The translations under genes were made by a program, and so were the position numbers. A stretch of DNA of 64,000 nucleotides from Psychromonas aquimarina ATCC BAA-1526 (lineage in GTDB: Bacteria > Pseudomonadota > Gammaproteobacteria > Enterobacterales > Psychromonadaceae), in NCBI RefSeq assembly GCF_000428725.1, contig NZ_AUAM01000007.1:179415-243414 (forward strand). The letters run 5' to 3'. Below the pieces are notes generated by a model. That model searched no databases and was not told where the DNA came from. It saw only the letters and a program-made list of their open reading frames with translations. Of the stretch, positions 25,129 through 34,800 are shown piece by piece. Every line of letters starts with the position of its first letter. Position 1 is the stretch's first letter.

Positions 25129-26730
25129 ATGAATACTCTACACCCGATTGGGGTTTTAAAAAGCATTGAAAATAGCTGTGAATACATTAGTGATTCACTG
25201 GGTTTATTCCAGAGCATAACAGCAGACAGCAGTAACCACCTGCTTTTTGATTCAGCAGAAATTGAAAGTAAAGCACATCTTAAAAGCTTAATGCTGCTTG
25301 ATGCCTGTATGAAAATAACCTGTCACGGATTGGTCGTTACCTTTGATGCCATAACCGACAATGGTAAAGATTTATTAACTTTTATTACTCCGCAGTTTTC
25401 AATACAGCTGATCACTTTTCAGTCAGCAGATCAGCTGCAGCTGACCTTTCCAAAATCCGACAGCAGCGGTGATGAAGAGCAGCGTTTAAAATCAGCTTCT
25501 CCGGTTGACGCACTGCGTAGCCTTATTGATAATATTAAAAAACAATCCTCACATAACCAGGCCCTGTTTCTTGGCGGGGCTTTTGCTTATGACTTTATCG
25601 CCACTTTTGAAGATTTAACGGATGTTCCCGACAGTGACAATATCTGCCCTGATTTTATGTTTTATGTTGCAGAAACGCTGTTAATTCAAGATCATCAGAC
25701 ACAGCAGTCAGAAATTATAGGCAGTGTTTTCGGCGGCTTATATTCAGATGAAAATGAAAAACGCATCCAGGCCCGCATCACTGAATTACAAAGCTTATGC
25801 AGCAGCTATAAACCGCAGCTTAAAGCACAAGTACCGCTGCAGGGAAAAGTCAGCTGCGATGTATCCGATGCCCAGTACTGCGCAATTGTTGAAAAGCTGA
25901 AAAAGAACATTATTAAAGGTGATATTTTTCAAGTTGTACCGTCTCGCAGTTTTTCATTATCCTGTCCTAACCCTATTGCGGCTTATGCAAAACTTAAAGA
26001 AACCAATCCAAGTCCGTATATGTTTTATTTAAAAGACAGTGATTTTGTTTTATTTGGTGCTTCGCCTGAAAGTGCGATTAAATATACTCAACAGAGCAAA
26101 GACGTTGAAATTTACCCGATTGCCGGTACACGCCCCCGTGGTTTTAACCGCGACGGCTCTATCAATAAAGATTTAGACAGCCGTTTAGAGCTGGAACTGC
26201 GTTTAGACCGCAAAGAAACCTCTGAGCATTTAATGCTGGTTGATCTAGCTCGTAACGATGTTGCCCGCATTAGTGAGCCCGGCACCCGCCATGTGGCAGA
26301 TCTGCTGAAAGTCGACAGATACAGCCATGTTATGCATTTAGTATCCCGTGTAGTCGGCAAGCTGCGTGATGATTTAGATGCCCTGCATGCTTATCAGGCG
26401 TGCATGAATATGGGTACCTTAGTCGGCGCACCGAAAATTCGCGCGTCGGAACTGGTACGCCAGGTTGAGAAAAAACGCCGCGGCAGTTACGGAGGCGCCG
26501 TGGGATATATTAACGGTAAAGGTGATATGGATACCTGTATCGTTATCCGCTCCGCTTTTGTTAAAGACGGTATTGCCCAGGCTCAGGCCGGCGCAGGCAT
26601 TGTTTATGACTCGGTGCCGCAGTCAGAAGCCGATGAGACACGCAGTAAAGCGGCCGCGGTATTAAATGCAATCGCACTGGCACACGGCACAACATTAAAA
26701 GCAGTCAGTACCACAAACGCGGGAGAATAA
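25129..26730 (+). CDS. trpE: Anthranilate synthase component I
   Basis: A 533-residue chorismate-binding enzyme that, with TrpG, makes anthranilate from chorismate and glutamine. The N-terminal region contains a LLFDSAEIESKAHLKS stretch corresponding to the tryptophan feedback pocket. The catalytic half includes FQVVPSRSFSLSCPNP, PIAGTRPRGFNRDGS, EHLMLVDLARND and GSYGGAVGYINGKGD. It has an AAAGGACA ribosome-binding site and is the first structural gene of trpEGD(CF)BA. Confidence 0.97.
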   Translation: MNTLHPIGVLKSIENSCEYISDSLGLFQSITADSSNHLLFDSAEIESKAHLKSLMLLDACMKITCHGLVVTFDAITDNGKDLLTFITPQFSIQLITFQSADQLQLTFPKSDSSGDEEQRLKSASPVDALRSLIDNIKKQSSHNQALFLGGAFAYDFIATFEDLTDVPDSDNICPDFMFYVAETLLIQDHQTQQSEIIGSVFGGLYSDENEKRIQARITELQSLCSSYKPQLKAQVPLQGKVSCDVSDAQYCAIVEKLKKNIIKGDIFQVVPSRSFSLSCPNPIAAYAKLKETNPSPYMFYLKDSDFVLFGASPESAIKYTQQSKDVEIYPIAGTRPRGFNRDGSINKDLDSRLELELRLDRKETSEHLMLVDLARNDVARISEPGTRHVADLLKVDRYSHVMHLVSRVVGKLRDDLDALHAYQACMNMGTLVGAPKIRASELVRQVEKKRRGSYGGAVGYINGKGDMDTCIVIRSAFVKDGIAQAQAGAGIVYDSVPQSEADETRSKAAAVLNAIALAHGTTLKAVSTTNAGE

Positions 26731-26734
26731 GCAG

Positions 26735-27343
26735 ATGAAAACAGCTAGAAAACAAACACTCTTTTTTCTCGATAACTTTGATTCATTTACCTACAACCTG
26801 GTAGATCAGTTTAAAGCACTGGGGTATCCGGTAAAGATTTATCGTAACAGTCTGCCGGCTGCGCAGATTAAGGCATATATCGATGCCTGTGAAAATGAAG
26901 CGGTTTTAATTCTTTCCCCCGGCCCCGGCACGCCAAGCGCCGCCGGCTGCCTGATTGAATTAATCGGATTATGTAAAGCTCAGGTTCCCATGATCGGCAT
27001 CTGTTTAGGTCATCAGGCATTAATCGAACAATACGGCGGCACCATCGGGCAGGCAGAGCAGATTATGCACGGTAAATCTTCATTAATAAGTCATTGCGGT
27101 GACCGTATGTTTGCCGGTTTAAGCCAGCCGCTTTCGGTTGCCCGTTACCATTCTCTGCTTGGTACAAGCGTTCCGCCCTCTTTAGAAGTGGTCGCTGACT
27201 TTAACGGCATGTGTATGGCCGTTTACAACCAGCAGGATAGAGTGATCGGATTTCAGTTTCATCCTGAATCAATTTTAACCTGCGAAGGTGCAAAATTATT
27301 AGAAACCAGCTTAGAGCTAGTCACAAACACGGAGACCCTTTAA
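26735..27343 (+). CDS. trpG: Anthranilate synthase component II (glutamine amidotransferase)
   Basis: A 202-residue class I glutamine amidotransferase supplying ammonia to TrpE. The nucleophile cysteine is in MIGICLGHQAL and the His-Glu pair in GFQFHPESILT; LILSPGPGTP is the oxyanion segment. Unlike in E. coli it is a separate gene, not fused to trpD, the arrangement usual in Vibrio and related marine genera. It begins four bases after the trpE stop and abuts trpD. Confidence 0.96.
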   Translation: MKTARKQTLFFLDNFDSFTYNLVDQFKALGYPVKIYRNSLPAAQIKAYIDACENEAVLILSPGPGTPSAAGCLIELIGLCKAQVPMIGICLGHQALIEQYGGTIGQAEQIMHGKSSLISHCGDRMFAGLSQPLSVARYHSLLGTSVPPSLEVVADFNGMCMAVYNQQDRVIGFQFHPESILTCEGAKLLETSLELVTNTETL

Positions 27344-28366
27344 ATGAGTCAGTTTAATGTCCATCAGGTTTTAGAACAATTGTATGCAGGTGAGTCGCTT
27401 AGCAGTGAGCAAAGCCAGGCCTTTTTTGAGCAGGTGGTAAAAGGTGAAATCGATCCGGTAATTTTATCTTCTGCATTAACAGCATTTAAAATAAAAGGCG
27501 AAACGCCCTTAGAGATAACCGGAGCCGCCAATGCTCTGCTTGCACAGGCCAAAGCTTTTCCCCGCCCTGACTATGAGTTTAGCGATATTGTCGGCACCGG
27601 CGGTGACGGTCTGGGCACCATTAATATCTCCACTGCAAGTGCATTTGTAGCAGCGGCCTGCGGCCTGAAAGTCTGCAAACACGGCAGCCGCAGTGTATCA
27701 AGCAAATCAGGCTCTTCTGATTTACTAGCAGCCTTTGGTATTAACCTTAATATGAGTCCGGAAACGGCGCGTCAGTGTTTAGATGACTTAAATATCTGTT
27801 TTATTTTTGCCCCTCATTATCACGCGGGAATGCGCTTTGCAGCTCCAGTTCGCGCGGCCCTGAAAACCCGTTCAATATTTAATGTCTTAGGACCACTGGT
27901 CAATCCGGCTCGTCCTGCATTCGAATTAATGGGCGTCTATACACCAGAACTTTTAAAACCGATTGCGCAGGTGCATAAAGAACTGGGCATGAAACGGGTA
28001 ATGGTGGTCTTCGGCAGCGGTTTAGACGAAGTTGCAGTACATGGTCAAACTCAAGTCGCTGAACTTATTGACGGTGAAATAAAAGAATACACATTAACAC
28101 CTGAAGATTTCGGCGTTGAACATTACCCGGTAGAAGCTATTTTCGGCGGTGTTCCGCAGGAAAACAAAGTCATTATCGAGCAGATCCTGCAGGGTAAAGG
28201 CACAGATGCACAGCAGGCTGCAGTTGCAGTTAATGTCTCTGCATTATTAGTACTTAACGGCAAAGCCGATAACTTTAAACAAGGTGCAGAAATGGCCCTA
28301 AATATGATGCAGACCGGCAAGCCGCTGCAGCTTGTACAGCAGCTAGCGGAGCAAAGCCAATGTTAA
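27344..28366 (+). CDS. trpD: Anthranilate phosphoribosyltransferase
   Basis: A 340-residue enzyme transferring phosphoribose from PRPP to anthranilate. The PRPP-binding DIVGTGGDGLGTINIST motif is at about residues 81-97 and the anthranilate site near KHGSRSVSSKSGSSDLL. Full length for the family. Its start follows the trpG stop directly and its end overlaps trpCF by seven bases, so translation is coupled. Confidence 0.97.
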   Translation: MSQFNVHQVLEQLYAGESLSSEQSQAFFEQVVKGEIDPVILSSALTAFKIKGETPLEITGAANALLAQAKAFPRPDYEFSDIVGTGGDGLGTINISTASAFVAAACGLKVCKHGSRSVSSKSGSSDLLAAFGINLNMSPETARQCLDDLNICFIFAPHYHAGMRFAAPVRAALKTRSIFNVLGPLVNPARPAFELMGVYTPELLKPIAQVHKELGMKRVMVVFGSGLDEVAVHGQTQVAELIDGEIKEYTLTPEDFGVEHYPVEAIFGGVPQENKVIIEQILQGKGTDAQQAAVAVNVSALLVLNGKADNFKQGAEMALNMMQTGKPLQLVQQLAEQSQC

Positions 28367-29766
28367 ACGACCAGAGCTTACAAGACACCATTCTTGGAAA
28401 AATTGTTGATGACAAAATTGAATGGGTGAAAGCACGTAAAGTACAGCAGCCTTTAATTAAGTTTAAAGATGAACTAACCATGAGCAGCCGTAATTTTTAC
28501 GGTGCACTGCATCAGGATAAAAGTGTATTTATCCTGGAATGTAAAAAAGCATCACCTTCCAAAGGATTAATCCGCCAGGAATTTGATTTAGATCTGATTG
28601 CCGGTACTTACAAAAACTACGCATCGGCAGTTTCAGTCTTAACCGATGAAAAGTATTTTCAGGGTGATTTTGAATATGTTACTAAGGTCCGCGAACAGAT
28701 TGCGCAGCCGGTTTTATGTAAAGATTTTATTATCGACCCGTACCAGATTTACCTGGCCCGTCACTATAAAGCCGATGCCGTTCTATTAATGCTGTCGGTA
28801 TTAGATGATGATGCTTACCAGGCTTACCGCGATACAGCACACAGCCTTAATATGGGCGTATTAACCGAAGTCAGTAATGAACATGAGTTAATACGTGCAG
28901 TTGCCTTAGATGCCAAAATCATCGGCATTAATAACCGTAACCTGCGCGATTTAAGTATTGATCTCAACCGTACTAAAGAGCTGGCAGCTAAAATACCAAA
29001 AGACCGGGTAGTTATTTCAGAGTCCGGTATCTATAACCATGCGCAGATAAAAGATTTAAGTAAACATGCGGATGGTTTCCTGGTGGGCAGCTCGATTATG
29101 AGTCAGGCAAATATTGACCAGGCCTGCCGCCGGCTGATTCTGGGCGAAAACAAAGTCTGCGGCTTAACCCACCCGCGCGCGGCGGCTGATGCTTATAAAG
29201 CCGGGGCGGTTTACGGCGGACTGATATTTGTTGAAAAATCCCCTCGCTTTGTGGATATGGAAGAAGCACGCCTGGTAATGTTGGGTGCGCCGTTATCCTA
29301 TGTAGGGGTATTCCAGAATGAAGATCCGGAACTGATTAGTTATACCGTAAAACAGCTTGGTCTACATATTGTGCAGCTTCATGGTAATGAAGATCCGAAA
29401 TACATTAAAACATTACGCGCGCTTCTGCCTGAGCAGTGTGAAATCTGGAAAGCTCATGGTATAAGCTGCAGTCTTCCTGATTTCGAAAAGTTTAATGTAC
29501 AGAAACACCTGCTTGATACACGTATGGGCGAACAGAGCGGCGGTACGGGTCAGGTTTTTGACTGGTCACTGCTGGAGCAGGCCGGCTTAGATAAAAGCAG
29601 CATAATGCTGGCGGGCGGTTTAACACCAGAAAATGCGCGGCAGGCGGCTCTGATAGGCTGTGCCGGTTTAGACTTTAACTCCGGTGTTGAAAGTTCGCCG
29701 GGTAAAAAAGATAAAACTAAATTAGATGCTGCATTTGCAGCAATTACAAGTTACGTACAACGTTAA
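28360..29766 (+). CDS. trpCF: Bifunctional indole-3-glycerol phosphate synthase / phosphoribosylanthranilate isomerase
   Basis: A 468-residue fusion of two TIM barrels. Residues 1 to about 258 are the TrpC domain (ILECKKASPSKGLIR, VLCKDFIIDPYQIYLA, VVISESGIYNHAQIK). The remainder is the TrpF domain (KVCGLTHPRAAADAYKAGA, VQLHGNEDP, ILAGGLTPENARQA appears as MLAGGLTPENARQ). The fused form is typical of gammaproteobacteria. It is followed by an unusual 295-base gap before trpB. Confidence 0.97.
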   Translation: MLNDQSLQDTILGKIVDDKIEWVKARKVQQPLIKFKDELTMSSRNFYGALHQDKSVFILECKKASPSKGLIRQEFDLDLIAGTYKNYASAVSVLTDEKYFQGDFEYVTKVREQIAQPVLCKDFIIDPYQIYLARHYKADAVLLMLSVLDDDAYQAYRDTAHSLNMGVLTEVSNEHELIRAVALDAKIIGINNRNLRDLSIDLNRTKELAAKIPKDRVVISESGIYNHAQIKDLSKHADGFLVGSSIMSQANIDQACRRLILGENKVCGLTHPRAAADAYKAGAVYGGLIFVEKSPRFVDMEEARLVMLGAPLSYVGVFQNEDPELISYTVKQLGLHIVQLHGNEDPKYIKTLRALLPEQCEIWKAHGISCSLPDFEKFNVQKHLLDTRMGEQSGGTGQVFDWSLLEQAGLDKSSIMLAGGLTPENARQAALIGCAGLDFNSGVESSPGKKDKTKLDAAFAAITSYVQR

Positions 29767-29792
29767 CAGTACAATTTTAGAGGTTATATAGA

Positions 29793-30061
29793 ATGGAAAA
29801 GTTAAATCCTAATTGGGGCAATTTTTCCTAGGTATATGAGATGTATGTTTCACAACCTTTCACCACAAAAATATTATTAATTATAAGATCATCATGTCTT
29901 ATATAAAAATTAAAAGGTTCTAAAAATGGAAAAGTTGAAAACCTAGTTGGACCAATTTTTTCTGGGCACATGATATGTATGTTTCACAACCTTTCACTCA
30001 AAAGATATTATTAATTATAAGATCATCATGTCTTATATAAAAATTAAAAGGTTCTAAAAAA
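29793..30061 (+). repeat. Two tandem units carrying decayed copies of the trpB start
   Basis: Unit 1 is 29793-29925 and unit 2 is 29926-30061. Each begins with a version of the trpB 5' end (ATGGAAAAGTT...) that soon hits a stop: unit 1 encodes MEKLNPNWGNFS (29793-29831) and unit 2 MEKLKT (29926-29946). Each ends with the same 55 bases (29871-29925 and 30005-30059), which contain a small hairpin ATAAGA/TCTTAT and an AAAAGG ribosome-binding site for the next ATG. The original AGAGG site now serves decoy 1. Confidence 0.88.
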
Positions 30062-31249
30062 ATGGAAAAGTTAAATCCTTACTTTGGACAATTCGGCGGC
30101 ATGTACGTACCACAGATTCTTGTGCCGGCATTAAAACAGTTAGAAGACGAGTTTCTAAAAGCACAAAGCGATCCGGAGTTCCGTACCGAGTTTTCAGAAT
30201 TATTAACAGAATATGCGGGACGCCCGACTCCCCTTACTTTATGCCGTAATTTAACTAAAGGTAAAAAAACTAAACTTTACCTTAAACGTGAAGACTTACT
30301 GCACGGCGGTGCACACAAAACTAACCAGGTGTTAGGTCAGGCGCTGCTGGCAAAACGTATGGGTAAAAATGAAATAATCGCAGAAACCGGTGCAGGACAG
30401 CATGGCGTTGCCACCGCCCTAGCCTGCGCATTACTCGGTTTAAAATGTAAAGTTTATATGGGCGCAGTTGACTGTGAACGCCAGAAACCCAATGTCTTCC
30501 GTATGCGCTTAATGGGCGCAGAAGTGATTCCGGTAACATCCGGTTCATCAACCTTAAAAGATGCCTGTAATGAAGCATTGCGTGACTGGGCCGGCAGCTA
30601 TGAAACAGCACATTATTTATTAGGTACAGCCGCCGGACCGCATCCTTTCCCGACCATTGTTCGTGATTTTCAAAAAATGATCGGTGAAGAAGCCAAACAG
30701 CAGTGTCTAAAAAAAGAAGGTATATTACCCAATAAAGTAATCGCCTGTGTCGGCGGCGGCTCTAATGCGATTGGTATGTTTGCTGATTTTATTGACGATG
30801 AAAATGTAGAATTAATCGGTGTTGAACCCGGCGGTCACGGTATTGAAACCGGCGAGCACGGCTGCCCTATCTCCTACGGTTCAAAAGGTATTTTCTTCGG
30901 TATGCACTCACTGATGATGCAGGACAAGCATGGACAGGTGCAGGAGTCTTACTCTATTTCAGCCGGCCTGGATTTTCCATCCGTCGGACCGCAGCACGCT
31001 CATCTTGCAGAAACCGGCAGAGCTCAGTACGTCAATGCAACCGATGACGAAGCATTAGAAGCTTTCAAAATCCTTGCAGAGCAGGAGGGTATCATTCCTG
31101 CACTGGAATCAGCACATGCACTTGCGCATGCCCTTAAAATTATCGAACATGATGATAAAGAACAGATTATTATTGTTAATTTATCCGGCCGAGGTGATAA
31201 AGATATCTTCACTGTTGCTGAAATTTTTGAACAAAAAGGAATGATCTAA
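30062..31249 (+). CDS. trpB: Tryptophan synthase beta chain
   Basis: A 395-residue PLP enzyme joining indole and serine. The PLP lysine is in [15 protein letters not shown], the phosphate cradle in [15 protein letters not shown], and the N-terminus [18 protein letters not shown] is intact. The start codon overlaps none of the upstream decoys, and its AAAAGG ribosome-binding site comes from the repeat unit. The trpA start overlaps the stop codon. Confidence 0.97.
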   Translation: MEKLNPYFGQFGGMYVPQILVPALKQLEDEFLKAQSDPEFRTEFSELLTEYAGRPTPLTLCRNLTKGKKTKLYLKREDLLHGGAHKTNQVLGQALLAKRMGKNEIIAETGAGQHGVATALACALLGLKCKVYMGAVDCERQKPNVFRMRLMGAEVIPVTSGSSTLKDACNEALRDWAGSYETAHYLLGTAAGPHPFPTIVRDFQKMIGEEAKQQCLKKEGILPNKVIACVGGGSNAIGMFADFIDDENVELIGVEPGGHGIETGEHGCPISYGSKGIFFGMHSLMMQDKHGQVQESYSISAGLDFPSVGPQHAHLAETGRAQYVNATDDEALEAFKILAEQEGIIPALESAHALAHALKIIEHDDKEQIIIVNLSGRGDKDIFTVAEIFEQKGMI

Positions 31250-32058
31250 TGAGCAAACGTTACGCAGCTTTATTTAACCGCCTTGAAACAGAAAACCAGG
31301 GTGCATTTGTTCCTTTTGTCGCGATCGGCGATCCTAACCGGGAACTTTCGCTGAAAATTATTGATACCTTAGTAACAGCCGGTGCCGATGCGCTGGAGCT
31401 CGGTATCCCTTTCTCCGATCCGGTAGCCGACGGAGTCGTGATTCAAGATGCATCAACACGTGCTTTAGATTCAGGCATAACACCGGACAGCTGTTTTGAA
31501 ATCATCACAGAAATCCGCAGGCAGCATCCGACAGTGCCGATCGGTTTATTACTATATGTAAACCTTGTATACCGTAACGGCATTGAAAATTTTTATCAGC
31601 GCTGCGCAGAAGCGGGTGTTGATTCAGTGTTAATTGCCGACGTACCGCTGGAAGAAAGTGCCCCTTACCGCGCAGCAGCTGCTAAATTTAACATTCAACA
31701 GATTTTTATTGCACCGCCCAACGGCTCTCAAAAAACACTGCAGAAAGTAGCTGAGCTAGGCTCTGGTTATACCTATCTGCTAAGCCGTGCAGGTGTAACG
31801 GGTGCGGACGCAAAAGCCGGTATGCCGGTTGAGCATATGTTAGAAACATTAAGTCAGCATAATGCAGCACCGTCTTTACTAGGTTTTGGTATTTCTAAAC
31901 CTGGTCAGGTCAAAGAAGCTATTAAATCCGGCGCTGCCGGTGCAATATCTGGCTCAGCTGTTGTTAAAATTATTCAGGCTAATCTGGATAATCCGGAAAA
32001 ACTGCTTGGTGAAATGCACAAATTCATTAAAAAAATGAAAGCTGCTACCTATAAGTAA
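31249..32058 (+). CDS. trpA: Tryptophan synthase alpha chain
   Basis: A 269-residue TIM-barrel lyase that releases indole from indole-3-glycerol phosphate. [19 protein letters not shown] carries the catalytic aspartate, IADVPLEES is loop 6, and [15 protein letters not shown] the phosphate site. It overlaps trpB by one base, as expected for subunits of one complex. A terminator-like hairpin follows at 32065. Confidence 0.97.
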   Translation: MSKRYAALFNRLETENQGAFVPFVAIGDPNRELSLKIIDTLVTAGADALELGIPFSDPVADGVVIQDASTRALDSGITPDSCFEIITEIRRQHPTVPIGLLLYVNLVYRNGIENFYQRCAEAGVDSVLIADVPLEESAPYRAAAAKFNIQQIFIAPPNGSQKTLQKVAELGSGYTYLLSRAGVTGADAKAGMPVEHMLETLSQHNAAPSLLGFGISKPGQVKEAIKSGAAGAISGSAVVKIIQANLDNPEKLLGEMHKFIKKMKAATYK

Positions 32059-32064
32059 AACGGT

Positions 32065-32086
32065 AAAGTGGGCTTGCCCACTTTTT
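32065..32086 (+). terminator. Terminator after trpA
   Basis: AAAGTGGGC / GCCCACTTT with a 2-base loop followed by TT and A-rich sequence, 6 bases after the trpA stop. It may only partly separate yciB-yciI from the trp operon. Confidence 0.75.
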
Positions 32087-32100
32087 AAAAAGAGATAAAC

Positions 32101-32673
32101 ATGAAACAATTTTTTGAATTTATTCCGCTGATCATTTTCTTTGCTGTTTATAAAATGGTAGATATTTATGCGGCAACAGCATCATTAATGCTGACAACCG
32201 GTCTTATGCTGGCGTTTAACTATTTCAAAAACGGCAGACTTGAAAAAATGCATATTGTTACTTTTGTAATGGTTATGTTGTTTGGCACCTTAACACTGGT
32301 TTTACATGATGATGTATTTATCAAGTGGAAAGTAACCGTAGTTTACGCTCTGTTTTCACTAGCCTTATTGGTTACCCAGTTTATCTTTAAAAAGCCTGCT
32401 GTCAAACAGATGCTCGGCAAGGAATTAAGCCTGCCCGATAATATCTGGAATAACCTTAACCTTGCCTGGGCGGTTTTCTTCGCATTATTAGGTGTTGTTA
32501 ATGTCTATATTGCATTCAGCTTATCAATGGAGGTATGGGTAAACTTTAAGGTATTCGGACTGCTGGGTGTTACGCTTGCATTTACCGTTTTAAGCGGTGT
32601 TTATATCTACAAATACCTACCGGTTCCAGAGTCGGAAAAAGAAGCTTCAGCTAATAAAAATTCAGAGGAATAA
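32101..32673 (+). CDS. yciB: Septation protein A / inner-membrane protein YciB
   Basis: A 190-residue membrane protein with five predicted helices. It starts [18 protein letters not shown], the standard YciB/IspZ N-terminus, and [18 protein letters not shown] is another conserved segment. YciB interacts with cell-envelope synthesis and division proteins in E. coli. It follows trpA by 42 bases and precedes yciI by 2. Confidence 0.92.
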   Translation: MKQFFEFIPLIIFFAVYKMVDIYAATASLMLTTGLMLAFNYFKNGRLEKMHIVTFVMVMLFGTLTLVLHDDVFIKWKVTVVYALFSLALLVTQFIFKKPAVKQMLGKELSLPDNIWNNLNLAWAVFFALLGVVNVYIAFSLSMEVWVNFKVFGLLGVTLAFTVLSGVYIYKYLPVPESEKEASANKNSEE

Positions 32674-32675
32674 AT

Positions 32676-32975
32676 ATGTTATACGTTATCTTTGCACAGG
32701 ATGTTGAAAACAGCTTAGCACAGCGCAAACAGGCTCGTCCGGCGCATCTTGCCCGTTTACAAGAGCTGGATAATCAGGGACGTTTATTAGTTGCCGGCCC
32801 TAATCCAGCGATTGACAGCGAAGAACCTGCACAAGCAGGATTCAGCGGCTCCACTGTCATTGCTCAGTTTGCTTCCTTGCAGGATGCACAGGCCTGGGCG
32901 GATGCCGATCCCTATGTTGAAGCGGGTGTTTATGCAGAAGTGATTGTAAAACCTTTTAAGAAGGTTCTGCCTTAG
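32676..32975 (+). CDS. yciI: YciI-like protein
   Basis: A 99-residue small protein of the YCII family with the ferredoxin-like fold. [20 protein letters not shown] and the later [20 protein letters not shown] match it. The conserved histidine and aspartate of the putative active site are present. The biochemical role is unsettled. An AGAGGAAT ribosome-binding site overlaps the yciB stop. Confidence 0.9.
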   Translation: MLYVIFAQDVENSLAQRKQARPAHLARLQELDNQGRLLVAGPNPAIDSEEPAQAGFSGSTVIAQFASLQDAQAWADADPYVEAGVYAEVIVKPFKKVLP

Positions 32976-32999
32976 TTTGTTAGCGGCTAAATCTTTAAT

Positions 33000-33021
33000 A
33001 AAACCAGCACCTGCTGGTTTT
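33000..33021 (+). terminator. Terminator after yciI
   Basis: AAAACCAGC / GCTGGTTTT with a 4-base loop and a T-rich tail, 25 bases after the yciI stop codon. Confidence 0.85.
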
Positions 33022-33061
33022 ATTTTATCTACACAGCAGTATCTCACTGAGCAGCAGATAT

Positions 33062-33087
33062 AAAAAAGGGTTACCAAAGCAACCCTT
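33062..33087 (-). terminator. Terminator of dapD
   Basis: On the minus strand AAGGGTT / AACCCTT with an 8-base loop is followed by a T-run, just downstream of dapD. Confidence 0.85.
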
Positions 33088-33109
33088 ATACAAATAATGA
33101 AAGCTACGG

Positions 33110-34138
33110 TTAGTTTGAATGCAGCATGCTGTTTAACTCTACAGCGCTTTTATTTGCTAAACATTCAATTTGACCGGTCATTGAGTTACGACGAAAAAGC
33201 AGATCATCTTTATTTGCCAGTTCACGCGCTTTTGCAAACCCGGCTTCTTTTCCTTCATTATCAAGAATTTTTATTTTCGAACCAGCCGTTACATATAAGC
33301 CCGATTCAATTGTACAGCGGTTACCAAGCGGAATACCAAGGCCTGCATTAGCACCAAGCAGACTGTTTTCACCAATAGCAATAATCATTTTACCGCCGCC
33401 GCTTAATGTGCCCATAATAGATGCGCCGCCGCCGATATCACTGCCTTCACCCACCATAACACCAGCAGAAATACGTCCTTCAACCATGCTTACACCCGTT
33501 GTACCTGCGTTAAAGTTAATGAAACCTTCATGCATTACCGTTGTGCCTTCTCCAACATGCGCACCTAAACGTACACGAGAAGTATCAGCAATACGTACGC
33601 CGTTCGGCACAATGTAATCAACCATTTTCGGGAATTTATCAACGCAGTCAACAGTGATTGTTTCACCGTTTAAACGCGCTGCTATTTGACGGTCCGCTAA
33701 CTCAGGAAGATCAATAGCACCTTTATTTGTCCAGGCTATATTATGCAGCACACCAAAAATACCATCTAAAACCAGGCCGTGCGGTTTAACTAAACGATGC
33801 GAGATAAGCTGCAGTTTCAGATAGCCCTGAGCAACAGTTACTGGTGCTTCATCCGTCGCTAAAATAACTAATATCAACGGCTGGCAGGATTTAGCAGCGG
33901 CGGCTGCAAAATCAGCATTAGCTTCCTCATCTGCACCGTTAAATGCGGCAGCCAGCAGCTCTGCCACTTCAGGTGTAATTTCAATTTCCTGATTGCCTTG
34001 CTCATAACCGACTAAGCCAGCAATAACAGCAACAAGATCATCACTTGGATTTAATAGGGGGTTAGGGAAAAATGCTTCAATAATTTTCTGGTCACGGTTT
34101 TTAGTCGCAGTACCAAAAGCAAGTGCAAATGTAGACAT
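33110..34138 (-). CDS. dapD: Tetrahydrodipicolinate N-succinyltransferase (long form)
   Basis: A 342-residue left-handed beta-helix acyltransferase for lysine and peptidoglycan precursors. The C-terminal half is made of hexapeptide repeats (GARLGA-type pattern in RVRLGAHVGEGTTVMHEGFI and SDIGGGASIMGTLSGGG). It resembles the long DapD of Vibrio and Pseudomonas (about 343 residues), not the 274-residue E. coli form. It stands alone between its terminator and a 134-base gap. Confidence 0.92.
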   Translation of the reverse strand: MSTFALAFGTATKNRDQKIIEAFFPNPLLNPSDDLVAVIAGLVGYEQGNQEIEITPEVAELLAAAFNGADEEANADFAAAAAKSCQPLILVILATDEAPVTVAQGYLKLQLISHRLVKPHGLVLDGIFGVLHNIAWTNKGAIDLPELADRQIAARLNGETITVDCVDKFPKMVDYIVPNGVRIADTSRVRLGAHVGEGTTVMHEGFINFNAGTTGVSMVEGRISAGVMVGEGSDIGGGASIMGTLSGGGKMIIAIGENSLLGANAGLGIPLGNRCTIESGLYVTAGSKIKILDNEGKEAGFAKARELANKDDLLFRRNSMTGQIECLANKSAVELNSMLHSN

Positions 34139-34272
34139 GAATTAAGCTCCGATTTATAAGTCTGAATAAACTCTATCACCATCATGGTGACTAATTATTA
34201 GCAGTTCATCATAAAGAAGCAGATCACAGATTTAAAGGGTTAAATGCAAAACTAAGCAATTAATTAGTATAT

Positions 34273-34800
34273 CTATCGCTTTATAGAGCGTAACAGAAAT
34301 GCTTTATTTGTAAGTAAGCGAAGGAAATAAAACAAAAATTCCAACATCATTGTAGAGGAAAGCGCAAAAACCAAACCAACGGTTATCGCATTTTTATTCA
34401 GTACAATATCGGCTTGATAATTATTTTTTGTTTCAATAAATAAAGGGCTGTTTAACTTAGCGAGTAAATAATAAAGACGGGAGCTAAGGGGAGAAAGCAG
34501 TCTGTCTTTCTGCTCCTGCAGATAATTAAAACGCGCCATTAAGTTTTCAATAAGCACTGCTTCATCTTGAAACAAATTTTCACTGCTGTTTTTATGTTTA
34601 ATTATCAGCGCCTGCAGGGAGCCGCCAAAATACAAGTCGGCAAGGTTCTGATACTGTTGTAACTGCTGTTCTGCTTCAATATAATGCGCATCTAATCTAT
34701 GCTCATACTGCTGTAAAAAGTTAGGTACCTGTATCCCTAATAACAAGGTTAAAGTAAAAACAAGTTTTAAACTATAACGCTGCATTAGGGATAAAAGCAT
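34273..34800 (-). CDS. DUF2937 membrane protein
   Basis: A 175-residue protein with an N-terminal membrane segment (LVFTLTLLLGIQVPNFL), a helical periplasmic-looking middle (residues about 35-120) and a C-terminal hydrophobic segment (GLVFALSSTMMLEFLFYFL). This layout and the GIQVPNFLQQY motif fit the DUF2937 family, whose role is unknown. It starts directly at the djlA stop and is probably co-transcribed with it. Confidence 0.8.
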   Translation of the reverse strand: MLLSLMQRYSLKLVFTLTLLLGIQVPNFLQQYEHRLDAHYIEAEQQLQQYQNLADLYFGGSLQALIIKHKNSSENLFQDEAVLIENLMARFNYLQEQKDRLLSPLSSRLYYLLAKLNSPLFIETKNNYQADIVLNKNAITVGLVFALSSTMMLEFLFYFLRLLTNKAFLLRSIKR

